From: Dallia pectoralis
Lineage: Eukaryota; Chordata; Actinopteri; Esociformes; Umbridae
Length of the DNA stretch: 64,000 bases
Assembly (NCBI GenBank): GCA_029465975.1
Contig: CM055743.1
Span: forward strand, 18,824,630 to 18,888,629
Direction: 5' to 3'
The notes below the pieces were generated by a model. It was not told where the DNA came from, made no database searches, and saw nothing but the letters and a program-made list of their open reading frames with translations. Shown in pieces: positions 1-12,000 of this stretch (its first letter is position 1; each line of letters starts with the position of its first letter). Made by a program: the position numbers and the translations under genes.

Positions 1-230
1 GTCCTCTGATGAGGTCCTTGCACGGACACTGTAAAGAATTCGGGAGAGAGAGACGGAACAAAGGATGAACAAAAAAGAAAGACAAGCGAGTGGCCGTGAA
101 GAAAATGGACGAGATGAAAATAGCCGAGAGAAATGGAAGGGAAATGAAAGAAGATTAGGGAGGACAGAGGAAGAAAAAGGGTGAATGGAGAAAAGAGAAT
201 CGGGAGGAAATTGTGGAAGCATAGTGTAAT

Positions 231-275
<45 letters not shown>

Positions 276-644
276 AGAGAGAGAAGGCACTAAATTGGCC
301 TAAACAGGGAAAAATCTAGCCATTTTCCCAGTGTGAGTTTCAGTAAACATCTGAAATATTGGCAAGCATGCAAGTGTGACTCATGACATATTACAGTAAC
401 TCATTACATAACTATAAAAGCTTATATTATGACAAAGTGAAACAATAAATAGACACATCTTGGTTTGCATAATAATTTATTTTACGTTTGAATAAAATAA
501 TTTATTTTATGTTTGCGACGTGTCACAGCACACAGGATTGAGGCAATCAATCGTAGGGAAAATTGAAAATTAAATGATATGTGCGCCCACTGTACAGAAA
601 GTTGATACGGTTCTGAGAGCATTGTCTTCACAGTTGCAAAACAT
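1..644. other. Non-coding, simple repeats only
   Basis: No gene is supported here. The stretch holds an uninterrupted GA microsatellite at about 233-284, purine-rich DNA before it, and a short AT-rich direct duplication (a tttattttaygtttg-like block twice at about 475-515). The rest is unique AT-rich sequence leading into the 32-bp tandem array. Confidence 0.6.
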
Positions 645-2480
645 ACCATCACATCCTGCTGTATATGGGGCTGTATACCATCACATCCTGCTGTATATGG
701 GGCTGTATACCATCACATCCTGCTGTATATGGGGCTGTATACCATCACATCCTGCTGTATATGGGGCTGTATACCATCACATCCTGCTGTATATGGGGCT
801 GTATACCATCACATCCTGCTGTATATGGGGCTGTATACCATCACATCCTGCTGTATATGGGGCTGTATACCATCACATCCTGCTGTATATGGGGCTGTAT
901 ACCATCACATCCTACTGTATATGGGGCTGTATACCATCACATCCTGCTGTATATGGGGCTGTATACCATCACATCCTGCTGTATACGGGGCTGTATACCA
1001 TCACATCCTGCTGTATATGGGGCTGTATACCATCACATCCTGCTGTATATGGGGCTGTATACCATCACATCCTGCTGTATATGGGGCTGTATACCATCAC
1101 ATCCTGCTGTATATGGGGCTGTATACCATCACATCCTGCTGTATATGGGGCTGTATACCATCACATCCTGCTGTATATGGGGCTGTATACCATCACATCC
1201 TGCTGTATATGGGGCTGTATACCATCACATCCTGCTGTATATGGGGCTGTATACCATCACATCCTGCTGTATATGGGGCTGTATACCATCACATACTGCT
1301 GTATATGGGGCTGTATACCATCACATCCTGCTGTATATGGGGCTGTATACCATCACATCCTGCTGTATATGGGGCTGTATACCATCACATCCTGCTGTAT
1401 ATGGGGCTGTATACCATCACATCCTGTTGTATATGGGGCTGTATACCATCACATCCTGCTGTATATGGGGCTGTATACCATCACATCCTGCTGTATATGG
1501 GGCTGTATACCATCACATCCTGCTGTATATGGGGCTGTATACCATCACATCCTGCTGTATATGGGGCTGTATACCATCACATCCTGCTGTATATGGGGCT
1601 GTATACCATCACATCCTGCTGTATATGGGGCTGTATACCATCACATCCTGCTGTATATGGGGCTGTATACCATCACATCCTGCTGTATATGGGGCTGTAT
1701 ACCATCACATCCTGCTGTATATGGGGCTGTATACCATCACATCCTGCTGTATATGGGGCTGTATACCATCACATCCTGCTGTATATGGGGCTGTATACCA
1801 TCACATCCTGCTGTATATGGGGCTGTATACCATCACATCCTGCTGTATATGGGGCTGTATACCATCACATCCTGCTGTATATGGGGCTTTATACCATCAC
1901 ATCCTGCTGTATATGGGGCTGTATACCATCACATCCTGCTGTATATGGGGCTGTATACCATCACATCCTACTGTATATGGGGCTGTATACCATCACATCC
2001 TGCTGTATATGGGGCTGTATACCATCACATCCTGCTGTATATGGGGCTGTATACCATCACATCCTGCTGTATATGGGGCTGTATACCATCACATCCTGCT
2101 GTATACGGGGCTGTATACCATCACATCCTGCTGTATATGGGGCTGTATACCATCACATCCTGCTGTATATGGGGCTGTATACCATCACATCCTGCTGTAT
2201 ATGGGGCTGTATACCATCACATCCTGCTGTATATGGGGCTGTATACCATCACATCCTGCTGTATATGGGGCTGTATACCATCACATCCTGCTGTATATGG
2301 GGCTGTATACCATCACATCCTGCTGTATATGGGGCTGTATACCATCACATCCTGCTGTATATGGGGCTGTATACCATCACATACTGCTGTATATGGGGCT
2401 GTATACCATCACATCCTGCTGTATATGGGGCTGTATACCATCACATCCTGCTGTATATGGGGCTGTATACCATCACATCC
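645..2480. repeat. 32-bp minisatellite, about 57 copies
   Basis: A 32-bp unit (core ccatcacatcctgctgtata followed by tggggctgtata) repeats head to tail about 57 times. Copies are nearly identical; only scattered single-base variants are seen, for example Tgctg to Tactg, tatAtgg to tatCgg and one G to T near 1888. The unit has no stop codon in any plus frame, so all three frames are open for about 600 codons, cycling a 32-residue repeat. This is a by-product of the repeat, not a gene. High copy identity implies recent expansion or active homogenisation. Confidence 0.95.
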
Positions 2481-4904
2481 TTATATTCGCATAACGAGAG
2501 ACTAATCACTAACTAATTGACATTTTCAGAGCGCTGGTAGTTTGGTATTGAAAAAACACGAAATGATTTCAACTTCTGTGGAAACCCTCTTCTTGCACTG
2601 CCTTTGAACTTGTGTAATGATTTGTAACTATGCAGTCCTGTTGTGTACACCAGGGTTAGGGTTCTTGTTAGGGTACCCACACGGTTCTGGGTTTAAATCA
2701 CACTAGGGTTATAGGGTTCTGGTTAGGGTACCCACACAGTTCTGGGTTTAAATCACACTAGGGTTATAGGGTTCTGGTTAGGGTACCCACACGGTTCTGG
2801 GTTTAAATCACACTAGGGTTGGGGTTAGGGTTCAAATCACATTATATGTATGTTGACGTCACTCTTTCTTGTCCGCATCCAGGTGTTATGTTCAGCGTTT
2901 AGCCGCTGCATTTGCTTCTAGCATTTTAGCTCTCTCTCTTGTAGGACCGTGACTTAAATCATTTAATTTGGTGAACAAACAAGCGCTTTCTGAGCCCCGT
3001 ACACTTCCAGACAGTAAGCCAGCACGTCAGTAGCCCAAGGACATATCTCTTTATTTATCTTTCACTTGGAAACTAACTAAGGAATCCTCCACAAAAGGTC
3101 TTGACCTGGTAACGATTCCCGGTTTCTTGTTGAGTGAAAAGTTCATCAGCTCTTTGCCTTGCTTCAGGGCAGGCATCTTTCAGTGCATTTTCTCATCATA
3201 ACTCAGAACTCTCCTTGGCAACCTGAGCCTCCTCCATCTCTCTCTCTCTCTCTCTCCTCTCTCTCCTCCTGCAGCAACATGTCTACACATAACAGTGTAA
3301 CAAGGAAGCAAGACTGAACCAGATCTATAACGGTGTTCTACAAACGAACCAATCTCTCCCTTGGTTCAATAACCAATAGATACTGCATTAATTTCCCCCA
3401 GACATTTGGGCGGTTATGGAGATAGAGATTAAAATGTACGATTGCTGCCTTCTTCCATAGTGAAGCGATTCTCAAATGCACAGTTATTTAGGAACCAACT
3501 CTATCCATGTAGACAGATTATTGTCTACATTTAGACCGCTGCAGGTACTCAAATAGGAACAGATAGGAAGGCTAAACACACACACACACACACACACACA
3601 GCAAACAGAAACCCCCTGTGGTGTAGCAATTACACACACGCATACACTTTTCATTCATCACATTCCCCATTCGCTCTCTCCCGTCCGTTCATCTCTTCTC
3701 CGGCTTTGTAACTCTTTATCTTTCGGTGTATTCCGGGATAGTTAACGGAGAGGCGGACCTACCTCGGACTAAAGCAGAGAATCCACAGACGACCAGAGCC
3801 ACAGACCACCACATTTCTAACAGACAGGGATGGAAGAGTGCGGCTGAGAGGGAACCGCTCCGGAAGATCCTGGATGCGCGAAAGGAAGGTCGGTTTCAGA
3901 GACAGGAATTCCCCCGGTTCACATCCACAAAGCATCAGAATTAATGATTGAGCAGGAGAGGAAGAGGAGGAGAGAGAGGGGGGGGCAGGGAGATGGGTGG
4001 CATGCGGTGATACATGGAGCCTAAGCTCACACACGCGTCCTGGGTAAAATGCAGTGAGTGAGTGAACGCAAAAAATAACTGATTGATTCTAGACAGAATC
4101 AGCTCTACCTGCCCTCCCTCTCTTTCTCTCTCCCTGTCTCCTTCTCTCTCTTTCTCCCTCTGCTTCCTTAAAAGGTGGGAGAACAAACTGAGGATGGGGA
4201 AGTGGTGACAACTGGGACGAATGCTGGTATATAAAAACACTATTATTATTAATCTGAATATTTTTTGTCTCTCACAATATCAAAATATTGAATTGTTCCT
4301 TTTTTGCTCTTATTTTCCCTTGTATGTTGACTATGGGCACACATTTTCAGCAACAGCCTGTGATCAGTTGGGTTTAAGGAACCTAATTGGGTTAGTTATG
4401 TTCGACCAAAGCTTCCATGCTGCCTCAAAGCCCAGTCACATTATTGTAGCTCATAACAAGATGACAAGTGAAAGGTTGTGGCAAGACATTCTGCTTTTAT
4501 CTGCAAAGTCCACAAAATGTCAGTCGTGTTAGTTCCCGACCTGTGTCTCATTAGAGCAATTGGTCAACATGCCCACATCGGACAGCGTTACAGTCCAGGC
4601 TCGAACCTTGACTGTGGTGGACAGCTTGGCGCTGCATATAAGAAGGCGCTCACCCTCTTGGCATTGGGAGTTTCTTTGACTTCCCAGCTAATAGATTTGT
4701 GTGCGCATGTTAATTGACTTCATTACAGAATCCTAATGAATAAATCCCATAGTGTTTTCATTCAAGCGTTTGTGAGTTCCTGATTACAGATTGTGCCTGC
4801 GTGCCTGCCCCCATCGAGTCCAATCTCCGGATTTGTATGCGCTGCACAGACAGTGATATACTCTGTCCGCCGGAGCAGAGAGCTGATGGATCTAGCCTAA
4901 GCAG
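2481..4904. other. Non-coding stretch with interstitial TTAGGG-like and simple repeats
   Basis: No gene is supported. Contents: a 55-bp unit with TTAGGG-type motifs repeated three times (2671-2830); a CT microsatellite (about 3235-3272); a short CA run (about 3577-3600); and GA-rich then CT-rich strands at 3950-4170. An open frame at 3726-3944 has no recognisable domain. The region could hold upstream untranslated exons or regulatory DNA of the potassium channel gene, but no splice-site-supported exon was identified. Confidence 0.4.
2650..2835. repeat. 55-bp tandem repeat with TTAGGG-like motifs
   Basis: Three copies of a 55-bp unit start at 2671, 2726 and 2781. Each contains gttagggtaccc, gggtttaaatcacactaggg and tatagggttc. 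The TTAGGG words resemble vertebrate telomere repeat but are interspersed with other sequence, so this is at most a degenerate interstitial telomere-like patch. Confidence 0.75.
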
Positions 4905-6100
4905 GTGATGGAGGGGAGATCTAACCTGACCAGATGAGGTGATGGAGGGGAGATCTAACCTGACCAGGTGAGGTGATGGAGGGGAGATCTAACCTGAGCA
5001 GGTGAGGTGATGGAGGGGAGATCTAACCTGACCAGATGAGGTGATGGAGGGGAGATCTAACCTGACCAGGTGAGGTGATGGAGGGGAGATCTAACCTGAG
5101 CAGGTGAGGTGATGGAGGGGAGATCTAACCTGACCAGATGAGGTGATGGAGGGGAGATCTAACCTGACCAGGTGAGGTGATGGAGGGGAGATCTAACCTG
5201 AGCAGGTGAGGTGATGGAGGGGAGATCTAACCTGACCAGATGAGGTGATGGAGGGGAGATCTAACCTGAGCAGGTGAGGTGATGGAGATCTAACCTGACC
5301 AGGTGAGGTGATGGAGAGGGGATCTAGCCTGACCAGGTGAGGTGATGGAGGGGAGATCTAGCCTGACCAGGTGAGGTGATGGAGGGGAGATCTAACCTGA
5401 CCAGGTGAGGTGATGGAGGGGAGATCTAACCTGACCAGGTGAGATGATGGAGGGGAGATCTAACCTGACCAGGTGAGGTGATGGAGGGGAGATCTAACCT
5501 GACCAGGTGAGGTGATGGAGAGGAGATCTAGCCTGACCAGATGAGGTGATGGAGGGGAGATCTAACCTGAGCAGGTGAGGTGATAGAGATCTAACCTGAC
5601 CAGGTGAGGTGATGGAGAGGAGATCTAGCCTGACCAGGTGAGGTGATGGAGGGGAGATCTAACCTGAGCAGGTGAGGTGATGGAGGGGAGATCTAACCTG
5701 AGCAGGTGAGGTGATGGAGGGGAGATCTAACCTGACCAGGTGAGGTGATGGAGGGGAGATCTAGCCTGACCAGGTGAGGTGATGGAGGGGAGATCTAACC
5801 TGACCAGGTGAGGTGATGGAGGGGAGATCTAACCTGACCAGGTGAGGTGATGGAGGGGAGATCTAACCTGACCAGATGAGGTGATGGAGGGGAGATCTAA
5901 CCTGACCAGGTGAGATGATGGAGGGGAGATCTCCCCTCCATCATCTCACCTGACCAGGTGAGATGATGGAGGGGAGATCTAACCTGACCAGATGAGGTGA
6001 TGGAGGGGAGATCTAACCTGACCAGGTGAGGTGATGGAGGGGAGATCTAACCTGAGCAGGTGAGGTGATGGAGGGGAGATCTAGCCTGACCAGATGAGGG
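4905..6100. repeat. 34-bp minisatellite, about 35 copies
   Basis: The unit (ggtgatggaggggagatcta plus acctgaccaggtga) repeats with a 34-bp period, as seen from successive ggtgatgg starts at 4938 and 4972. Two main sub-variants alternate: gaccagAtg versus gaccagGtg, and gaCcag versus gaGcag. They form a short higher-order pattern of about three units in the left half. Two copies are shortened (near 5280 and 5583). One copy is inverted at about 5931-5952, making a perfect palindrome. Each unit carries a BglII-type agatct. Confidence 0.95.
5907..5952. repeat. 46-bp perfect palindrome inside the 34-bp array
   Basis: The left arm caggtgagatgatggagggg and its exact reverse complement meet at a central agatct, with no spacer. 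The 46 bases pair without mismatch, and the next base outward on each side breaks the symmetry. The only inverted unit of the array creates it. DNA of this form can extrude as a cruciform or hairpin. Confidence 0.9.
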
Positions 6101-6965
6101 GATGGATAGGTGAGGGGGTTTGGCTGAGATGCGCAGTTTGGAAGTGGCCTGGCCAACGGTCGGAGGAACAGGAGGTTTGGGGGTGATGGTGGGGGGGGTC
6201 GAGTGAATCAGCAGGAAGGATATGGACTCGTGTCTAATTGAGAAAGTGCCGGGCTTCGCATGGCAGCCCAGGAATGTGCATAGATAAACCTGACTCCTCG
6301 TTCGCCCTGGCAGAATGCTGATGCTGAGGAACGAGAGGAGACGGAGACGCCGGGGGAGGAGACGGGAGGAGAAAGAAAGGGCCCGTATAACAGATTACCC
6401 TATTACTCCTGATGCCCTTCGCTCTCCGCCGGCTCACAGGGAGGGTTGTAAGAAACCCAGAGTGGTCCAGAGTCACACATGGGCGCACTCAATGGAAAAC
6501 AGCCAGACGACCAGTGTGACAAAGCCTCTGTGTTGCTAAAGGAAACCACACCAAGCGTGAAACGCAGAGGATGCTGTCTCAGTGCCTGAGGAGTTGTGCG
6601 AGGGCTTGTCCTCTGAGCTCACAATCACTTAACATAAGCATGTTTGGCTCATCTTGATATGTGGTTTTGTTGCTTGCCAAATTGTGGGCATTGCCTGATC
6701 CATTTTAAAAGGAAACACATCAGTGAAACCTTCTGCGTGGCAGATGTTTAAACGTGATTGGCTGATCCACTAGACCAGGTGAGAACAATGTAGAAGCTTA
6801 TACAATGCTCTCATTACGATTTAAGTACAAAATGATCTGAAGTCGGGTTTAAAATATGGTGCCTGATTATAATGTTCTGTAATTAAAGCTTAGGATAATA
6901 CGCTATCAGTCAGTCACTGGAATCGGGGTGACATCTGGTGGTTTGTACAGGAACTACAATCAGGG
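6101..6965. other. Non-coding, unique sequence
   Basis: No gene is supported. Short open frames on both strands near 6234-6539 show no known domain, and their overlap on opposite strands argues against coding. The sequence is unique and of mixed composition. Confidence 0.4.
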
Positions 6966-7890
6966 TTAATGTAAGGAAGTGGAGGATGTAGGAGGATGTA
7001 GGGAAGTGGAGGAAGTAGGAGGATGTAGGGAAGTGGAGGATGTAAGGAAGTGGAGGATGTAGGAGGATGTAAGGAAGTTGAGGATGTAGGAGGATGTAGG
7101 GAAGTGGAGGATATAGGAGGATGTAAGGAAGTGGAGGATGTAGGAGGATGTAGGGAAGTGGAGGATGTAAGGAAGTGGAGGATGTAGGAGGATGTAGGGA
7201 AGTGGAGGATGTAGGAGGATGTAGGGAAGTGGATGATGTAGGGAAGTGGAGGATGTAGGAGGGTGTAGGGAAGTGGGGGATGTAGGGAAGTGGAGGATGT
7301 AGGGAAGTGGAGGATGTAGGAGGATGTAGGGAAGTGGAGGATGTAAGGAAGTGGAGGATGTAGGAGGATGTAGGGAAGTGGAGGATGTAAGGAAGTGGAG
7401 GATGTAGGGAAGTGGAGGATGTAAGGAAGTGGAGGATGTAGGAGGATGTAGGGAAGTGGAGGATGTAGGAGGATGTAGGGAAGTGGAGGATGTAGGGAAG
7501 TGGAGGATGTAGGAGGATGTAGGGAAGTGGAGGATGTAGGGAAGTGGAGGATGTAGGAGGATGTAGGGAAGTGGAGGATGTAGGAGGATGTAGGGAAGTG
7601 GAGGATGTAGGGAAGTGGAGGATGTAGGAGGATGTAGGGAACTGGAGGATGTAGGGAACTGGAGGATGTAGGGATGTGGAGGGTGTAGGAGAATGTAGGG
7701 AAGTAGAGGGTGTAGGGAAGTGGAGGATGTAGGGGGATGTAGGGAAGTGGAGGATGTAAGGAAGTGGGGGATGTAGGGAAGTGGAGGATGTAGGGAAGTG
7801 GGGGATGTAGGAGGATGTAGGGAACTGGAGGATGTAGGAGGATGTTGGGAAGTGGAGGATGTAGGGAAGTGGAGGATGTAGGGAAGTGGA
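6966..7890. repeat. Purine-rich minisatellite (16-bp and 10-bp sub-units)
   Basis: The array is built from two related modules, ggaagtggaggatgta (16 bp) and ggaggatgta (10 bp), arranged irregularly over about 0.9 kb. The plus strand is almost entirely purine plus T. On the minus strand two frames stay open for more than 300 codons of His/Pro/Ser/Thr-rich repeat, which I treat as repeat artefacts. Confidence 0.92.
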
Positions 7891-9039
7891 GGTACTGGCT
7901 CCATGTATTTCAATGGGACTACCAATCCTTTGTGGCCAGGTGGGACACACGCAGCTGTACTGTTCTGAGGAAACTTTAATGAGCCCTTTAAACCTCCCTC
8001 TTCCTCCTCTTCCTCCTCGGGAGGTCAGGTGACTGGGGAAAGGTGGGTTTCATGAACAAGCAGACAGGCCCGCCATAGTTGGAACATCTCTTTGGGTGGT
8101 TGAACCCTTGGGAGTTCGGATAACAGGTGTATTCTGACAACTTCCAGTGTTAACATTCTCAGTAAATCCTTTTTTCAGAAATGTCTGGGCCATATCCCCA
8201 AGGCAAGGAGCTGGAGGATTACTCTGGCTGAACTTAAAAGCCACTAACTAAAGTCTAAGATCACATGCAGTACCTCAGCACTCAGGGACCCATATAAGTG
8301 GGTTGTCATTGTTTAAGAAGCGGGACTTAGTTCTTGCAAATGGAAAGTTTCTTACCTGGGTGAACTTGTTAACCCGTAGCCTGTTATTATTTGTCTGTAT
8401 CTGTATTAAATCAACTTTAAACATGTTGAATGAGCTGAACCCCGGCACGGTGGAACCCGGGGAAACCGGGGGAACGGATGCTCATCTGGTACCGCTGCCC
8501 CCAGGGGGGTGAACATCCAACAGATTTAGAAGCGGAGGGCCTGAACTCTTTGATATTAAATATAGCCCAGATACTGCTTACAAAAGTGCAAATGTGTTCA
8601 AAACCTTTCCGCAACAGCCCCCCCCCCCCTCGAAGGGTTGGGACATTGTCCACCCTTTGGCTAGTTGCCAATTGAGAAACTACAATCAACTTTCACTAAC
8701 TGCAAAGACTCTCCTAAAACGGTGGATGTCACCCAGGAGAATGTGTAGAGAAATTGTCTCATTCTGTCTCAACAGTAAACCAGAGCAAGGCAAGGCCAAT
8801 AGTAAGCGTGCTACTGCATTAGATTGTAAGCTTTTACCATCACAGTGGCCATGAATTACCTGTCGCTGGGGAGACTGGGAGACTCTTACCCGTTCTGTTT
8901 AGACACAGCTGGACAGTACAGCAAAAAAGATCTTATGGGTGTCAAGACAGAAAAGGAAATATATTGGTCCGAACATTCAAATCCTCTTTGATTATCCAAT
9001 TATGTGATGGAATAAAATGTGTTCTACACCATACCAGAT
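7891..9039. other. Non-coding, no gene recognised
   Basis: Unique sequence. Several open frames of 64-90 codons lie on both strands (for example 8303-8512 + and 8417-8689 -), none with a recognisable motif. A run of C is present at about 8620-8632. Confidence 0.4.
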
Positions 9040-12000
9040 CCATACCAGATCCATACAGATCCAACCCAGATCCATACCAGATCCATACCACATCCAACCC
9101 AGATCCATACCAGATCCATACCAGATCCATCCCAGATCCATACCAGATCCATACAGATCCAACCCAGATCCATACCACATCCATACCAGATCCATACCAG
9201 ATCCATCCCAGATCCATACCAGATCCATACCAGATCCATACCACATCCAACCCAGATCCATACCAGATCCATACCAGATCCATAACAGATCCATACAGAT
9301 CCATCCCAGATCCATACCAGATCCATACCACATCCAACCCAGATCCATACCAGATCCATACCAGATCCATAACAGATCCATACAGATCCATCCCAGATCC
9401 ATACCAGATCCATACCACATCCAACCCAGATCCATCCCAGATCCATACCAGATCCATAACAGATCCATACAGATCCATACCAGATCCATACCAGATCCAT
9501 ACCACATCCAACCCAGATCCATCCCAGATCCATACCAGATCCATAACAGATCCATACAGATCCATACCAGATCCATACCAGATCCATACAGATCCATACC
9601 AGATCCATACCAGATCCATACCAGATCCATACAGATCCATCCCAGATCCATACCAGATCCATACCAGATCCATCCCAGATCCATACCAGATCCATACCAG
9701 ATCCATACCACATCCAACCCAGATCCATACCAGATCCATACCAGATCCATCCCAGATCCATACCAGATCCATACCAGATCCATACCACATCCAACCCAGA
9801 TCCATACCAGATCCATACCAGATCCATCCCAGATCCATACCAGATCCATACCAGATCCATACCACATCCAACCCAGATCCATACCAGATCCATACAGATC
9901 CATACCAGATCCATACCAGATCCATACAGATCCAACCCAGATCCATACCAGATCCATACAGATCCATACAGATCCAACCCAGATCCATACCAGATCCATA
10001 CCAGATCCATAACAGATCCATACCAGATCCATACCAGATCCATACCAGATCCATACAGATCCAACCCAGATCCATACCAGATCCATACAGATCCAACCCA
10101 GATCCATACCAGATCCATACCACATCCAACCCAGATCCATCCCAGATCCATACCAGATCCATAACAGATCCATACAGATCCATACCAGATCCATACCAGA
10201 TCCATACCACATCCAACCCAGATCCATCGCAAATCCATACCAGATCCATAACAGATCCATACAGATCCATACCAGATCCATACCAGATCCATACAGATCC
10301 ATACCAGATCCATACCAGATCCATACCAGATCCATACAGATCCATCCCAGATCCATACCAGATCCATACCAGATCCATCCCAGATCCATACCAGATCCAT
10401 ACCAGATCCATACCACATCCAACCCAGATCCATACCAGATCCATACCAGATCCATCCCAGATCCATACCAGATCCATACCAGATCCATACCACATCCAAC
10501 CCAGATCCATACCAGATCCATACAGATCCATACCAGATCCATACCAGATCCATACAGATCCAACCCAGATCCATACCAGATCCATACAGATCCATACAGA
10601 TCCAACCCAGATCCATACCAGATCCATACCAGATCCATAACAGATCCATACCAGATCCATACAGATCCATACCAGATCCATACCAGATCCATACAGATCC
10701 AACCCAGATCCATACAGATCCAACCCAGATCCATACCAGATCCATACAGATCCATACAGATCCAACCCAGATCCATACCAGATCCATACAGATCCAACCC
10801 AGATCCATACCAGATCCATACCAGATCCATACCAGATCCATACAGATCCATACCAGATCCATACCAGATCCATACAGATCCAACCCAGATCCATACCAGA
10901 TCCATACAGATCCAACCCAGATCCATACCAGATCCATACAGATCCATACCAGATCCATACCACATCCAACCCAGATCCATACCAGATCCATACAGATCCA
11001 TACCAGATCCATACCAGATCCATACAGATCCATACCAGATCCATAACAGATCCATCCCAGATCCATACCAGATCCATACCAGATCCATACAGATCCAACC
11101 CAGATCCATCCCAGATCCATACCAGATCCATAACAGATCCATACCAGATCCATACCAGATCCATCCCAGATCCATAACAGATCCAACCCAGATCCATCCC
11201 AGATCCATAACAGATCCATCCCAGATCCATACCAGATCCATACAGATCCATCCCAGATCCATACAGATCCATCCCAGATCCATACCAGATCCAACCCAGA
11301 TCCATACCAGATCCATACCAGATCCATACAGATCCATACCAGATCCATACCAGATCCATACCACATCCAACCCAGATCCATACCAGATCCATACCAGATC
11401 CATACAGATCCATACCAGATCCATCCCAGATCCATACAGATCCATACCAGATCCATACCAGATCCATACCACATCCAACCCAGATCCATACCAGATCCAT
11501 ACCAGATCCATACCAGATCCATAACAGATCCATCCCAGATCCATACCAGATCCATACCAGATCCATACAGATCCAACCCAGATCCATCCCAGATCCATAC
11601 CAGATCCATAACAGATCCATACCAGATCCATACCAGATCCATCCCAGATCCATAACAGATCCAACCCAGATCCATCCCAGATCCATAACAGATCCATCCC
11701 AGATCCATACCAGATCCATACAGATCCATCCCAGATCCATACAGATCCATCCCAGATCCATACCAGATCCAACCCAGATCCATACCAGATCCATACCAGA
11801 TCCATACAGATCCATACCAGATCCATACCAGATCCATACCACATCCAACCCAGATCCATACCAGATCCATACCAGATCCATACAGATCCATACCAGATCC
11901 ATCCCAGATCCATACAGATCCATACCAGATCCATACCAGATCCATACCACATCCAACCCAGATCCATACCAGATCCATACCACATCCAACCCAGATCCAT

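Noticed and set aside
574..2516. Open frames of about 600 codons on the plus strand
   Set aside because: Translations of a 32-bp minisatellite in three frames; no unique coding sequence on either side.
2650..2835. True telomere or chromosome end
   Set aside because: TTAGGG words are spaced by other sequence in a 55-bp unit; no uninterrupted TTAGGG run.
3726..3944. 72-codon frame as a small gene
   Set aside because: No domain, an overlapping frame on the other strand, and no splice or conservation evidence available here.
6910..7950. Minus-strand frames rich in His, Pro, Ser and Thr
   Set aside because: Repeat-driven; two overlapping frames of the same GA-rich array are open.
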